From the NCBI RefSeq assembly GCF_009846745.1, contig NZ_AQPF01000007.1, positions 98,577 through 162,576 on the forward strand: 64,000 bases of DNA. Direction: 5' to 3'. The translations under genes were made by a program, and so were the position numbers. The stretch comes from Alloalcanivorax xiamenensis (GTDB lineage: Bacteria > Pseudomonadota > Gammaproteobacteria > Pseudomonadales > Alcanivoracaceae). Positions 56,101-64,000 of the stretch are shown in pieces (within the stretch, counting starts at the first letter, position 1; each line of letters opens with the position of its first letter). The notes under the pieces were generated by a model. It worked only from the letters and a program-made list of their open reading frames with translations. It was not told the DNA's origin and ran no database searches.

Positions 56101-56777
56101 AGCACGCCGCCAATCAGGGTTTTCAAGCCTGTCTGGACGCCCCGGAAGAAATGGACACAAGAGTCAGCCAGCAACTGGAAGCCCGCCACTGGCAGGAACA
56201 CGACGCCATTCTGAAGCAGTGGTGGCGACGGACACTGACCACCGCCTTGCCGCTCCAACAGGATCGAATACGCTTGGCGGACCTGGACCGGCCCGTGGCG
56301 GAAATGGAATTTCTGTTCCCCGCCGAACAGGTGCCAGTGACACGGCTGGATGCGCTGATCCGCGAACATCTCTATCCCGGACGGCCACGGCCGCGTCTGG
56401 AAGCCGATACCCTGAACGGCATGCTCAAAGGTTTCATGGATCTGGTGTTCGAGCACCAGGGCCGCTATTACGTGCTGGACTATAAATCCAACTGGCTCGG
56501 CCCGGACGACGACGCCTATGGCGGCGACGCTTTGATCGAGGCGTTGCTGGAGCATCGTTACGAAGTGCAGTACGCACTGTATCTGCTGGCACTGCACCGT
56601 TTACTGCGCAGCCGTCTCGGTGACGACTATCATCCGGACACCCATCTGGGGGGCGCCGTTTACGTCTTTCTACGCGGTCTCGGCGCGCCCTCCGCCGGCA
56701 CCGTGTTCAGCGCCGCGCCAACCGCTCTGGTGGAGGCTCTGGACCGGCTGTTCCAAGGAGACGCTCATGCGCAATGA
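53166..56777 (+). CDS. recB: exodeoxyribonuclease V subunit RecB
   Basis: A 1203-residue 3'-5' helicase and the nuclease of RecBCD. Walker A is ASAGTGKT at 21-28 and the UvrD-type motif LIDEFQDTDPTQYG follows. The C-terminal nuclease keeps D1092 (in GFMDLVF) and D1105-Y-K1107, with the same spacing as E. coli D1067, D1080 and K1082. I chose the ATG at 53166, whose bases overlap the recC stop, over an upstream extension inside recC. It overlaps recD by 11 bases. Confidence 0.97.
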   Translation: MSPPRPLPLTFPLHGTRLIEASAGTGKTFTLAALYLRLVLGHGDQAAFREPLLPPEILVVTFTEAATEELRERIRDRLAEAARVFADPQAHKPDVILQGLLDDYADDEQRHHCAQRLNAAAQWMDEAAIYTIHGFCNRMLKQHAFDSGSLFSLELQEDASDEQQLAACDYWRNVIARFPVSAANVLQANKLGHPEALLAQCRPLLGLSGTDPDTLPDSVQRWLDDTGPQAELEQHARETLGMELPALVEWVHNARDNKWLNGNSYRANSLPGMLLLLERYAAGEVLNDKNYDTLARFSTTGMKLTKKGEEHRPGFAFCDQLDQVLAQREQAALPRTDLLAHAAAWIGKRVDRMRRQTATMGFDDMLSRLHGALHGDNGARLAQVIRDQFPVALIDEFQDTDPTQYGIFSALYQHRDDTGWFMIGDPKQAIYAFRGADVFTYLQARRATEGHHYTLGRNFRSATPMVAAVNRLFEYSQDAHGDVFMMDNAIPFEAVEARGRKDTLLVDGETKSGVTLWVEDSDKAISSGVYRENQAARCATEIAHLLNGAEQGVTGFRQDQRFTPLRPRDVAVLVRDRTEARAIRDALLARGVRSVYLSDQDSVFTQPEAQDLLLILRACASPESDVRVRSALASGTLSLAYRELDRINQDEVRWEAMVNRFHGYREQWRQQGVLPMFRGLLMDFSVPARLQRSLDGERAFTNLLHLAELLQQAATQLDGEQALIRYLEDAVNDQRGNNNDSILRLESDDDRVKVITIHKSKGLEYPLVYLPFICSFRAAEKSKPPLRYHRKGQDDAHLVVSLEPDDDIERLADHERLAEDMRLLYVALTRACHSCTLGLAPYAKGRAQQNQLPRSAIGRLLFGPQGVANDRLLAELGPLSNDAITVIPAPPGNDEIYQPANTTSRLRPRTAFPERPRTPWWIASYSALRQVEEPLAPADARADQLAEAEPEVTVDTVTTGVHAFPRGALPGTLLHDLLEHAANQGFQACLDAPEEMDTRVSQQLEARHWQEHDAILKQWWRRTLTTALPLQQDRIRLADLDRPVAEMEFLFPAEQVPVTRLDALIREHLYPGRPRPRLEADTLNGMLKGFMDLVFEHQGRYYVLDYKSNWLGPDDDAYGGDALIEALLEHRYEVQYALYLLALHRLLRSRLGDDYHPDTHLGGAVYVFLRGLGAPSAGTVFSAAPTALVEALDRLFQGDAHAQ

Positions 56778-58677
56778 TGGACAAGGTGATCTGTTCGCCG
56801 CCGTCGACTGGCAAAGCGCCCTGGAACAGTTGCGCGATCAGGGTCAACTGCGTGATCTGGACGTGGCCGTGGCCCGCTTTCTCTATCAGCAGGCTCCCAC
56901 CACCGATCCAGCGGTATTGACGATCGCCGCGCTCACCAGCGCGCAGCTGGCGGCGGGGCACCTGTGTCTGGACCTGGACGAGCCGGAGTTGAGCCAGCGG
57001 CTATGGCCGGCGGGCATGCCGGACAGTCTGGCGCCCTTACTGCCGCCGGACCCGCAACAATGGCATGCACTGATGCAGGCCAGTGAGCTGGTCGGCGAAG
57101 GCTCCGGTCAGCCCTTGGTGCTGGACGGCTCCCGTCTCTACCTGCATCGCAACTGGATCCAGGAGGTCCAGGTCGCTGACTTGTTGCTGGCAAGACTGCG
57201 GCAGGAAACCGCCACCACTGCGGGGACCACTCTGGCAAAGCTGTTCACTAACGGCGATGACGAGGTGGACTGGCAGCAGGTGGCCTGCGCTCTGGCCACC
57301 CGTGCCCGCTTGACCGTGATTACCGGCGGACCCGGCACCGGCAAGACCACCACCGTGGTGCGTCTGCTGGGGTTGCTGCAAAGCCTGGCATTGGAACAGG
57401 GCCGCGCGCTGCGTATTCGTCTGGCCGCCCCCACCGGCAAGGCCGCCACCCGGCTGACCCAGTCCATTGGTGATCAGGTGGCGCGGCTGCCACTGGCGGA
57501 AGCCGTGCGCGCGGCCATTCCCACCGAGGTCAGCACCCTGCACCGACTGCTCGGCACCCGTCCTGACAGCCGTCGCTTTCGCCATCACCGCCACAATCCG
57601 CTGCACGCGGATCTGGTGGTGGTGGACGAAGCCAGCATGATCGACATGGAAATGATGGCCAACCTGCTCGACGCGTTGGATCCCCATACCCGGCTGGTGC
57701 TGCTTGGCGACAAGGACCAATTGGCCAGCGTGGAGGCCGGCGCGGTTCTCGGCGACCTTTGCCGTGATGCCGATCAGGGCGGCTACGACGACGCCACGGT
57801 GGATTTCATTCAACAAAACTGCGGCATCGACCTGACCGCCTGGCGCGACGGCGGTGGCCCATTGGCACAGCAGACCGCCATGCTGAGGCGCAACTGGCGC
57901 TTCCGTGACAGTCCCGGCATCGGCGCATTGGCCCAGGCGGTGAATCAAGGTGATAACCGGAGTGTCACCAGAGCCTTTCAACACCACGCGGATCAACTGC
58001 AACGGCTGGACCTGCGCCGTGATCCTCACTATCTGCACCGTTTCCTGATCGACGGCACCGAGGCTCATCCAGGCTTGGAAGCGCTGCTGCTGGAAGCTGC
58101 CAATACGCCGGACCGTGACGATCTGGACCCTTGGGCCACCCAGTTGCTCGCCCGGCTGACCGAGCGGCAGCTTCTGAGCGGTCTGCGCGGCGGACCTTTT
58201 GGTGTCACGGAACTGAATCAGCAATTGACCCGGCAACTGCACCGGCAAGGTCTCGCGGACGAGCACGAATGGTATCCGGGGCGGCCGGTGATGCTGACCC
58301 ACAACGATTATCAGCTTGGTCTGATGAACGGTGATGTTGGCCTGACCCTGGCCCACCCGGACGGGCTGAGAGTAGCGTTCCCGTTGCCTGATGGCCGCAT
58401 CAAGTGGGTATTGCCGAGCCGGCTGGGCGACGTGGAAACGGTCTACGCGATGACCGTGCACAAATCCCAGGGCTCGGAATTCCGTCATACCCTGCTGATC
58501 CTGCCGGACCGACCGCATCCTCTGCTGACCCGGGAATTGGTCTACACCGCAGTGACCCGGGCGCGGGAAACCTTCACCCTGCTGGAGTGCGGCCCGGGCA
58601 CTGTGCTCAATCACGCGGTTGCACGGCGTACCTGGCGGGCCTCGGGACTATGGCAGCGGCTGAACCGAGGCGGATAG
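56767..58677 (+). CDS. recD: exodeoxyribonuclease V subunit RecD
   Basis: A 636-residue 5'-3' helicase of RecBCD. Walker A is GGPGTGKT at 187-194, followed by LAAPTGKAATRLTQSI. Walker B lies in DLVVVDEASMIDMEMM, and the C-terminal motif AMTVHKSQGSEF is typical. The ATG at 56767 lies inside the last codons of recB, so the three genes are translationally coupled. The order recC-recB-recD differs from enterobacteria, where ptrA lies between recC and recB. Confidence 0.97.
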   Translation: MRNDGQGDLFAAVDWQSALEQLRDQGQLRDLDVAVARFLYQQAPTTDPAVLTIAALTSAQLAAGHLCLDLDEPELSQRLWPAGMPDSLAPLLPPDPQQWHALMQASELVGEGSGQPLVLDGSRLYLHRNWIQEVQVADLLLARLRQETATTAGTTLAKLFTNGDDEVDWQQVACALATRARLTVITGGPGTGKTTTVVRLLGLLQSLALEQGRALRIRLAAPTGKAATRLTQSIGDQVARLPLAEAVRAAIPTEVSTLHRLLGTRPDSRRFRHHRHNPLHADLVVVDEASMIDMEMMANLLDALDPHTRLVLLGDKDQLASVEAGAVLGDLCRDADQGGYDDATVDFIQQNCGIDLTAWRDGGGPLAQQTAMLRRNWRFRDSPGIGALAQAVNQGDNRSVTRAFQHHADQLQRLDLRRDPHYLHRFLIDGTEAHPGLEALLLEAANTPDRDDLDPWATQLLARLTERQLLSGLRGGPFGVTELNQQLTRQLHRQGLADEHEWYPGRPVMLTHNDYQLGLMNGDVGLTLAHPDGLRVAFPLPDGRIKWVLPSRLGDVETVYAMTVHKSQGSEFRHTLLILPDRPHPLLTRELVYTAVTRARETFTLLECGPGTVLNHAVARRTWRASGLWQRLNRGG

Positions 58678-58681
58678 CGGC

Positions 58682-58804
58682 TTATCGCCGGTGACGGCGG
58701 TTCCTGGTGCTGAATAGAAACACAATGAAGGCGATGGTAGCGACGCTACAAAGGAAGATCGCGAACGCGATAATCAACTGATCCAGTGTCAGACCGCTAA
58801 ACAT
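58682..58804 (-). CDS. 40-residue single-span membrane protein
   Basis: The minus strand encodes MFSGLTLDQLIIAFAIFLCS followed by VATIAFIVFLFSTRNRRHRR: one hydrophobic span and a strongly basic C-terminus, typical of small inner-membrane proteins oriented with the tail inside. AGGAG lies about 9 bases before the ATG. It converges on recD with only four bases between stops. The family is unknown. Confidence 0.6.
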   Translation of the reverse strand: MFSGLTLDQLIIAFAIFLCSVATIAFIVFLFSTRNRRHRR

Positions 58805-58909
58805 GGTTCGGTGCTCCTAGGGGGGAATATCCATACCCTAGCACGCACGGCCAGGAAGGCGAGCCACATCGCCTTCCTTCTTGATCCATATCAAGCCGGA
58901 CTTACAGAA

Positions 58910-58949
58910 CGACAAAGCCCCGACCGGTTGGCCGGGGCTTTGTCGTTTT
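58910..58949. terminator. bidirectional terminator downstream of the OmpA-like gene
   Basis: A 13-base perfect stem CGACAAAGCCCCG / CGGGGCTTTGTCG with a 10-base loop is followed by TTTT on the plus strand. Read leftward, the inner GC stem is followed by TTTGTCGTTCT. It probably ends the leftward OmpA-like transcript. Confidence 0.75.
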
Positions 58950-58992
58950 ATCGTGGACAGCAAGAACTGTCCCGGTTCGTCACCGCGAACCG

Positions 58993-60093
58993 TTATTCCT
59001 TGAACTGCGGTTCAGCCTGCTCGGTGTCGACGAAGATCTCCGCGCGGCGGTTCTTCGCCCGGCCTTCGCGGGTGTCGTTGGACTCCGCTGGACGGGTTTC
59101 ACCGAAACCCTTGGTGGTGATCTTGGAAGAATCCACCTGGAAGTCCCGGATCAAACGATCTTTCACCGCCTGGGCACGACGCTCGGACAGGCCCTGGTTA
59201 TAGTTTTCCGGACCGGTGCTGTCGGCGTGGCCTTCCACGCGGATGGAACCGCTTTCGCCTTTGTTCAGGTTATCCGCGGCCTGGCGCACTTCGTCATTGA
59301 ACTGGGCGCCGATGTCCGCTTTATCAAAGCCGAAGTAGATCACGTTCATGCTTTGATCACTGACCATGCCGTACTTCTGGCAACCACGCTCATCCACCAC
59401 GGCACCGGCCGGGGTATCCGGACAGGCATCACGATCATCCGGCACACCGTCGCCATCCTGGTCGCCAATCACCGGTTCCGGCTCCGGTTCCGGTGCTGCG
59501 TGAGCAGTGCTCACACCGAACAGAACGTTCACCGCGGCGTAGACCTGGCCGGTCCAGAAATCCCGATCCGCCGCGTAGGCCTGACGGGTCCCCAGATCCA
59601 GCAGGATACGATCGGCAAAGGCGCGTTGGATACCGACTTCCACACCAGTCATGAAGGCATGTTGCTTGTCGCCTTTATCGCCGGTGGCGTTATCGTTAAG
59701 GCTTTCCAATACCAGGTCGCCCATGTTGAAACCGGCATAGGGTTCAAAACCCAGGAAGCTGGTGCCGTTCATGTGGTAACGCAGGCTGGCGAAATAGCTT
59801 TGCACATCCCAGCGGGCGCCGGAATCGTAATCGCTTTCCACATCACCATCGGATTCCTCGTACCAGGCCTGGATGGACCAGTTGGGATTGAAGCGCCAGC
59901 CAAGCTGACCACCATAGAACCAGTTGTCTTCGCCGCCATCGACATCTTCACCGAAGGCTTCATTGTCGTAAAAGAAATAATGGCTGGCGTTGGCGCCGAT
60001 GTAACCGTATGTATCCGGCACGTTCTCGGCGAATGCAGGGGCGGCAATCATCATCGGTGAGACGAACGCCGCTGCGAGCAATTTTTCTTTCAT
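58993..60093 (-). CDS. OmpA/OprF-family outer-membrane protein
   Basis: A 366-residue porin-like protein. A signal peptide (cleavage after APAFA) precedes an eight-strand barrel of about 180 residues. A Pro/Glu linker (APEPEPEPVIG) leads to a calcium-binding thrombospondin-3-like segment (DQDGDGVPDDRDACPDTPAG). The C-terminal OmpA domain binds peptidoglycan (GHADSTGPENYNQGLSERRA and KGFGETRPAESNDT). It anchors the outer membrane to the cell wall. Its transcript ends at a strong hairpin. Confidence 0.95.
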   Translation of the reverse strand: MKEKLLAAAFVSPMMIAAPAFAENVPDTYGYIGANASHYFFYDNEAFGEDVDGGEDNWFYGGQLGWRFNPNWSIQAWYEESDGDVESDYDSGARWDVQSYFASLRYHMNGTSFLGFEPYAGFNMGDLVLESLNDNATGDKGDKQHAFMTGVEVGIQRAFADRILLDLGTRQAYAADRDFWTGQVYAAVNVLFGVSTAHAAPEPEPEPVIGDQDGDGVPDDRDACPDTPAGAVVDERGCQKYGMVSDQSMNVIYFGFDKADIGAQFNDEVRQAADNLNKGESGSIRVEGHADSTGPENYNQGLSERRAQAVKDRLIRDFQVDSSKITTKGFGETRPAESNDTREGRAKNRRAEIFVDTEQAEPQFKE

Positions 60094-60240
60094 GGCAAGC
60101 TCCTATCGGTACAAATCGATTCGATCCACAATGGGACCAATGTAGAGCCGCCAGCGTCTTCTGAGGATAGATAAACGTAAATATTGTGGAATAGGGGAAC
60201 TTTTTTTACCTCATCTAACATTCCCTAAGCGTTCGGTTTT

Positions 60241-60271
60241 AAATGACCTTCCGTGGAGAAGGTCATTTTTT
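60241..60271. terminator. hairpin downstream of the ydbH-ynbE-ydbL operon
   Basis: The stem AAATGACCTTC / GAAGGTCATTT with a 6-base loop has six T on the plus strand; the minus-strand tail is a short TTTAAAA. By position it should end the leftward ydbL transcript. The rightward T-run is better, so it may act both ways. Confidence 0.6.
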
Positions 60272-60311
60272 ACCAGCAAAAAACTGAAAGCTCATCCGAA
60301 TGACCTAGGAA

Positions 60312-60638
60312 TTATTTTTTTATCCACTGTCCGTCCGGCGTTTTGATGTATTCCCCTCCAGAGGTTTTCTCGATCGCCTTCTGACCGGCCAGATTCGCCA
60401 CCTGCTCCAGGGTGATACCGTTCTGGCGCGCAATGCGTTCGTAGGCCTGTCGCCGTTTTTCGTTGACCTCCGAGGCCAGTTGAACCGCTTCCGGTGTTGC
60501 CTTCACCACGCCCAGATAGCCATTGGGCTGCTCACCCACCAGCCCCTGGGTTTTGGCCTGGTCCAGTTCCAGCGCAAAGGCGCTCCCCGCCATTGTCAGC
60601 GCCGCCACCATAAGCGCGATTTTGATTATCTTCATCAT
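60312..60638 (-). CDS. ydbL: YdbL-family periplasmic protein (DUF1318)
   Basis: A 108-residue protein with a signal peptide (MMKIIKIALMVAALTMAGSAFA). The DUF1318 pattern follows: LDQAKTQGLVGEQPNGYLG and a helical segment RQAYERIARQNGITLEQVAN. GGAGGCAGGG stands before paired ATG codons, either of which may be used. It is last in the ydbH-ynbE-ydbL operon, whose products act with the AsmA-like YdbH in phospholipid transport between the membranes. Confidence 0.9.
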   Translation of the reverse strand: MMKIIKIALMVAALTMAGSAFALELDQAKTQGLVGEQPNGYLGVVKATPEAVQLASEVNEKRRQAYERIARQNGITLEQVANLAGQKAIEKTSGGEYIKTPDGQWIKK

Positions 60639-60673
60639 TCCCTGCCTCCTTAACACACTCTTCCCGGCAAGCG

Positions 60674-60874
60674 TTAAAACAGATCGCCGTTCTGTTCGAA
60701 CAACGCATCGATATCTTTCTCCACCTTCAACCGGATCTCATGATCAATCTTCACATTCAGGTTGATGGTGATCGGTTCCTTGGGCGCTTCCAGTGCCACC
60801 CGGGGCGTACAAGCCATCAACGGCAACACCAGTACCGTCAGTAACAGGCTCCGCCCTCCCCGATTGATTTTCAT
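60674..60874 (-). CDS. ynbE: YnbE-family outer-membrane lipoprotein
   Basis: A 66-residue lipoprotein with the lipobox LMAC after a short signal (LLLTVLVLPLMAC). The family core EPITINLNVKIDHEIRLKVE follows. Its ATG overlaps the ydbH stop as ATGA. In E. coli YnbE caps the YdbH bridge at the outer membrane. Confidence 0.9.
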   Translation of the reverse strand: MKINRGGRSLLLTVLVLPLMACTPRVALEAPKEPITINLNVKIDHEIRLKVEKDIDALFEQNGDLF

Positions 60875-63477
60875 TGTGCACTCTCCACCGGCGTCCGTTT
60901 CATGATCTCATCGGTGATCTGATCACCGATGCGTAAGCTGCGCAACAGGTCCCTGACATTTTCCTTGTGCGTGTAGTTAAAGACCACCGGCAGCCGATTT
61001 TGTTGCGGATTGATGCCCTCGATGGTGACCGCGGCATCCAGCCAACCACTGTCTTCCATATCCAGTTGTGCAAAAAAGCGACTGATCAGCAGCGGATTCA
61101 ACGAATCCAGTGCCAGCCCCACCGCCTGATTGGATTGCGCCATGGCCTGGACCGCCGAGGTCATTGGAACTTCCAGGGACAAAGGGCCTTCGTTGGACAA
61201 GCGCCCGCCCCGCACCGCCACGCTGTTGCGCGACAAACGCAGCGGCAGATAGCCGCCCACCGTACCGGACAACGATACCGCCGGCTCATTCTGCAACGCC
61301 GCCACCTGGTTGAGGTCAATACCCGTCACTACCACCGTCTGCCACTGATCCGACGGCCACTGCAGCTGCGGCGCCAGCACTTCACCACCGAGCACTTCGG
61401 CTCGGATATCGCTGAAACGCCAAACGTCCAGATCCGATTGGCCGCTCAGATGGATATTGGTGATCGGGGCCCCCACGTCCACCGACGCCAGTGAAATCGG
61501 TTCTCGCGTTCTCAGATCAGCCTTGCCATCTTGCCAGTCCAGCGCCAGTCGCGCGTTCAGTCCACGGGCCAGGACGCTGCCCCAATCCATGTCCGCGTCG
61601 GAAACGTTGGCTTTAACCCCGAAAGAAACCACCTGGTCCCAAAGCCAATCGCCGTCCGCCACCAACTGCCCGGATTGCAAGGTGAAGCCAAGCCCCCGAC
61701 TCAGTTCCGGCCGCAACGCCGAAGCCAACGACAGCTCCCCGGCATAACCGCCGCCAAAGGGGCGGGCACTGACCGCCAGCGATGCTTCCCAATCCTTCAC
61801 CGCCAACTCCGCCCGGGCGCGCTGGCCGTTCAGATCCACCGTGCCGGTGAGCACCGGCAATTCCCAACGTTCCGCCGCCAGCCCCTCTCCCCGCAGAGCC
61901 AGTTGCCCATGAACACCGCCATCCTGATAACGAAGCGGCGTCCGCGCGCTCAACGACAACGGCTTCAACAGCGTCTTGCCCCGCACCGCCTGCGCCACGG
62001 AAATCGCCGCGCCTCTGGCCAGGGTGAGCACACCATCGCGCCACTGCCAGCGCCCATCAAGGTGCGCCATGCCACCCTGGTCCAGGTAATCAGCCGCGTC
62101 CACATCGGCATCCAGGCTGCCGGCCCAACCTCCGTGGTCATCCCTGCGCCCGCTCATCCTGGCCTGGAACGGCAGACGCTGATAACGTCCCTTGAGTGAC
62201 GCCTGCACCGGCCAGTATGGTGGCTTCAATTCCGTCACCGGCGCCGTGGCCTCCACGCTCAGATCCGCGTTTTCGAGCCGTACCTTAAGCGGCTCTCCGC
62301 TGACGCCATCCACGCCCGCCCGGCCGCGCCAGCCACCGCTCAGACGATACCCTTGCCACTGCCCCGCCAGGGACATCGCCCCTTGCCAATGCACGCCTTC
62401 CGGCTTCCACAGCAACAGGCTGTTGCTGGAGGTCAGAGTGGCGCCCTGGTACTGCGCGGACAGTGGCAGTGCTACTTCTCCATCAGCGGCCAACGGCACC
62501 GTCACCGATTCCCGCAAATTCAATCGCGTCTGTTCCGGCAGAGTCAGCTCGAACGGTGCCACCAGCAGTTGCGTTTCCTGCCACTGAAAATCGACCGTGC
62601 CATCCAGGCCTTCGGACAGTGTCAAACGCCCCTCGCCTGTTCCCAGCCTCTGATCGTCACTGGCCAGGGTCAGCAGCGCTTGCCCTTGCGGTCCCCGAGC
62701 CTCCAGCCGCCCCTTGGCCTGTTTGATCAAGCCATCGAAAGTCCCGCTGGCGGTCAGCCCTTCCCCCGGCAATAACCGCCATCCCGCCGGTAGCGCCAGC
62801 GGCTCGGACAGCGTCAGTGACACCCGCCAGTGAGGTTGCTCCACGATGACCGTGGCATTCAGATTGGCTCGATAGTCCTCACCGGCCATACCCAGCTCGC
62901 TGCCGGTCAGCGCCAATTCGGCCCGGACCGGCTGTTCGGGAAGCCATTGTCCTGAGCCACCAAGTTCCACCACACCGATGGCGCGACTGTCCAGATCCGA
63001 CACCGGGATTTGTCCATGCACCTGCCAGGCACCACTGTCCTGCCGGTAATCACCGAACACTTCGCCATTGCGGAACCCGGCCCGCCCTTGCCAGTGCCCC
63101 CTTTTCTGCGTCAGATCAAGAGATAACGGCGGATAGTCCCGCCACTGCAGCGCCCACACTTTGACGTGTAACGCCGGCAGATCGGGTAATTCGGAAAGTG
63201 GCTCGGAAGCGGCATCGGAATCACATTGGCGAATCGACACGCTGTCCGCGGTGACCGTGATGGGCCGCAGCGAGGAAAGACGTAATCCCCGCAGCGATAA
63301 GGGGCGGCATTCGCCTTGTTGTTGCCACAGCGCGGTGATGACCAACCCCTGACGCCAGCCAACGCCCTGCCAGCGCCAGCCCAGACTCCAGGCGATCACG
63401 AACGGCAACAGCAGCAACAACACCAGAACCACCAGTGTTGCCACCACCCCGATGCGACGCCGCGACCAAGCTGCCAT
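60871..63477 (-). CDS. ydbH: YdbH-family AsmA-like intermembrane bridge protein
   Basis: An 868-residue protein anchored in the inner membrane by one N-terminal span (VVATLVVLVLLLLLPFVIAW), with a long beta-rich periplasmic part of the AsmA-like type. Conserved C-terminal features are GTVGGYLPLRLSRNSVAVRG, ISRFFAQLDMEDSGWLDAAV and the YTHKENVRDLLRSLRIGDQI end. It is thought to form a groove carrying phospholipids to the outer membrane, redundantly with TamB and YhdP. First gene of the operon. Confidence 0.92.
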   Translation of the reverse strand: MAAWSRRRIGVVATLVVLVLLLLLPFVIAWSLGWRWQGVGWRQGLVITALWQQQGECRPLSLRGLRLSSLRPITVTADSVSIRQCDSDAASEPLSELPDLPALHVKVWALQWRDYPPLSLDLTQKRGHWQGRAGFRNGEVFGDYRQDSGAWQVHGQIPVSDLDSRAIGVVELGGSGQWLPEQPVRAELALTGSELGMAGEDYRANLNATVIVEQPHWRVSLTLSEPLALPAGWRLLPGEGLTASGTFDGLIKQAKGRLEARGPQGQALLTLASDDQRLGTGEGRLTLSEGLDGTVDFQWQETQLLVAPFELTLPEQTRLNLRESVTVPLAADGEVALPLSAQYQGATLTSSNSLLLWKPEGVHWQGAMSLAGQWQGYRLSGGWRGRAGVDGVSGEPLKVRLENADLSVEATAPVTELKPPYWPVQASLKGRYQRLPFQARMSGRRDDHGGWAGSLDADVDAADYLDQGGMAHLDGRWQWRDGVLTLARGAAISVAQAVRGKTLLKPLSLSARTPLRYQDGGVHGQLALRGEGLAAERWELPVLTGTVDLNGQRARAELAVKDWEASLAVSARPFGGGYAGELSLASALRPELSRGLGFTLQSGQLVADGDWLWDQVVSFGVKANVSDADMDWGSVLARGLNARLALDWQDGKADLRTREPISLASVDVGAPITNIHLSGQSDLDVWRFSDIRAEVLGGEVLAPQLQWPSDQWQTVVVTGIDLNQVAALQNEPAVSLSGTVGGYLPLRLSRNSVAVRGGRLSNEGPLSLEVPMTSAVQAMAQSNQAVGLALDSLNPLLISRFFAQLDMEDSGWLDAAVTIEGINPQQNRLPVVFNYTHKENVRDLLRSLRIGDQITDEIMKRTPVESAQ

Positions 63478-63669
63478 GAATGTCCTTGTCGGAAACGAAC
63501 CTAATCCACGCCAAGCATGGCGCGTCCTTGTCAGGAAATATAGAGGTCAAACCGTGGTAAAAGTGCCGTGGACGGCGGGCACGAAAAAAGGTTCATCGCG
63601 GTTTAGCGGGCCACGGCGCTTCAATCATGGGCACGGGTCTGTAACGGAAGGGGCTAGCAAGCCGCTATG

Positions 63670-63970
63670 TTCGCCAGCAAGCGGGTCTCCCACAGATCAT
63701 GCCACGAAGCCGCTGTGGGAAGCTTGCTGGCAAGCGAATATCCCAACACCAGAGGGCCGGAATTCGCCAGCAAGCGGGTCTCCCGCAGATCTGCCACGAA
63801 GCCGCCGTGGGAAGCTTGCTGGCAAGCGAATACCCCAACACCAGAGGGCCGGAATTCGCCAGCAAACTGGCCTCCCACAGGTCCGCCACGAAGCCGCTGT
63901 GGGAAGCGGCCCCGGTCCAGGGCCTTCGCGGCCAAGCGGAGCGCCGCCCGGGCCGCTTCCCACAGCGGTG
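63670..63970. repeat. tandem array of paired REP elements
   Basis: A unit of 92-93 bases starts TTCGCCAGCAAGC at 63670, 63763 and 63855. Each unit holds an inverted REP (GCCAGCAAGC...CTCCCACAG), the forward REP (CGAAGCCGCTGTGGGAAGC...GCAAGCGAAT) and a conserved spacer containing CCCAACACCAGAGGGCCGGA. The last unit is completed by a variant pair ending GCTTCCCACAGCG. The rest of 63478-64000 holds no gene I can support. Confidence 0.85.
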
Positions 63971-64000
63971 CTGTAGCCCCCTCTGAATGGAGGTCTTCGA

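Noticed and set aside
63670..63970. CRISPR array
   Set aside because: The repeating unit is 92-93 bases and nearly identical throughout, with no variable spacers, and each unit is a pair of inverted REPs. No cas genes are present.

Overview
The window reads as a chromosomal stretch of a GC-rich gammaproteobacterium. Several gene sets are typical of Pseudomonadales/Oceanospirillales: fagA-fumC behind a Fur box, mutS-fdxA next to an rsmZ-like RNA, recC-recB-recD, ydbH-ynbE-ydbL, and REP-type palindromes. The density of acyl-CoA metabolism genes with their own TetR regulators suggests an Alcanivorax-like lipid or hydrocarbon degrader. That genus assignment is an inference; no search was run.

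Layout. 1-2.1 kb: 3' part of a TonB-dependent copper receptor gene (OprC/NosA type) broken by a frameshift, then REP repeats. 2.1-15.4 kb: a defence island. It holds a leftward McrB/McrC-like pair in visibly AT-richer DNA (an EVE-like domain fused to an AAA+ GTPase, and a DUF2357/PD-(D/E)XK nuclease), a leftward small protein of unknown function, a frameshifted gene remnant, and a rightward four-gene Wadjet operon (jetABCD). 15.5-20.9 kb: Fur box-fagA-fumC, argC, hmp with two NsrR-like sites, zapE. 20.9-35.3 kb: lipid, amine and CoA catabolism genes in divergent or local units, each beside a TetR or LysR regulator and most with a recognisable palindromic operator; also a large lipoprotein and a LuxR protein fused to a probably inactive alpha/beta hydrolase. 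35.5-39.6 kb: mutS, fdxA, a convergent rsmZ-like RNA with a GacA-type upstream box, a second possible structured RNA, and an Hpt protein. 39.8-42.1 kb: three overlapping arsenosugar-biosynthesis genes. 42.2-42.8 kb: tRNA-Arg(CCT), a broken partial copy of it, and REP elements. 42.8-49.7 kb: small membrane proteins, cardiolipin synthase, a KamA-family radical SAM enzyme, a MocR regulator and a LysE exporter. 49.8-58.7 kb: recC-recB-recD. 58.7-63.5 kb: a tiny membrane protein, an OmpA/OprF-like protein and the ydbH-ynbE-ydbL operon. The window ends in a tandem REP array.

How the parts fit. Two DNA-targeting defence systems (McrBC-like and Wadjet) sit together between housekeeping loci, and RecBCD lies 35 kb away. 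Iron and nitrosative-stress control are visible as Fur and NsrR sites. The rsmZ-like RNA, its GacA box and the neighbouring Hpt gene form a likely Gac/Rsm node. The most notable finds are this regulatory RNA locus, the EVE-McrB/DUF2357 pair, the hydrolase-like LuxR sensor with replaced catalytic residues, and the broken tRNA copy.
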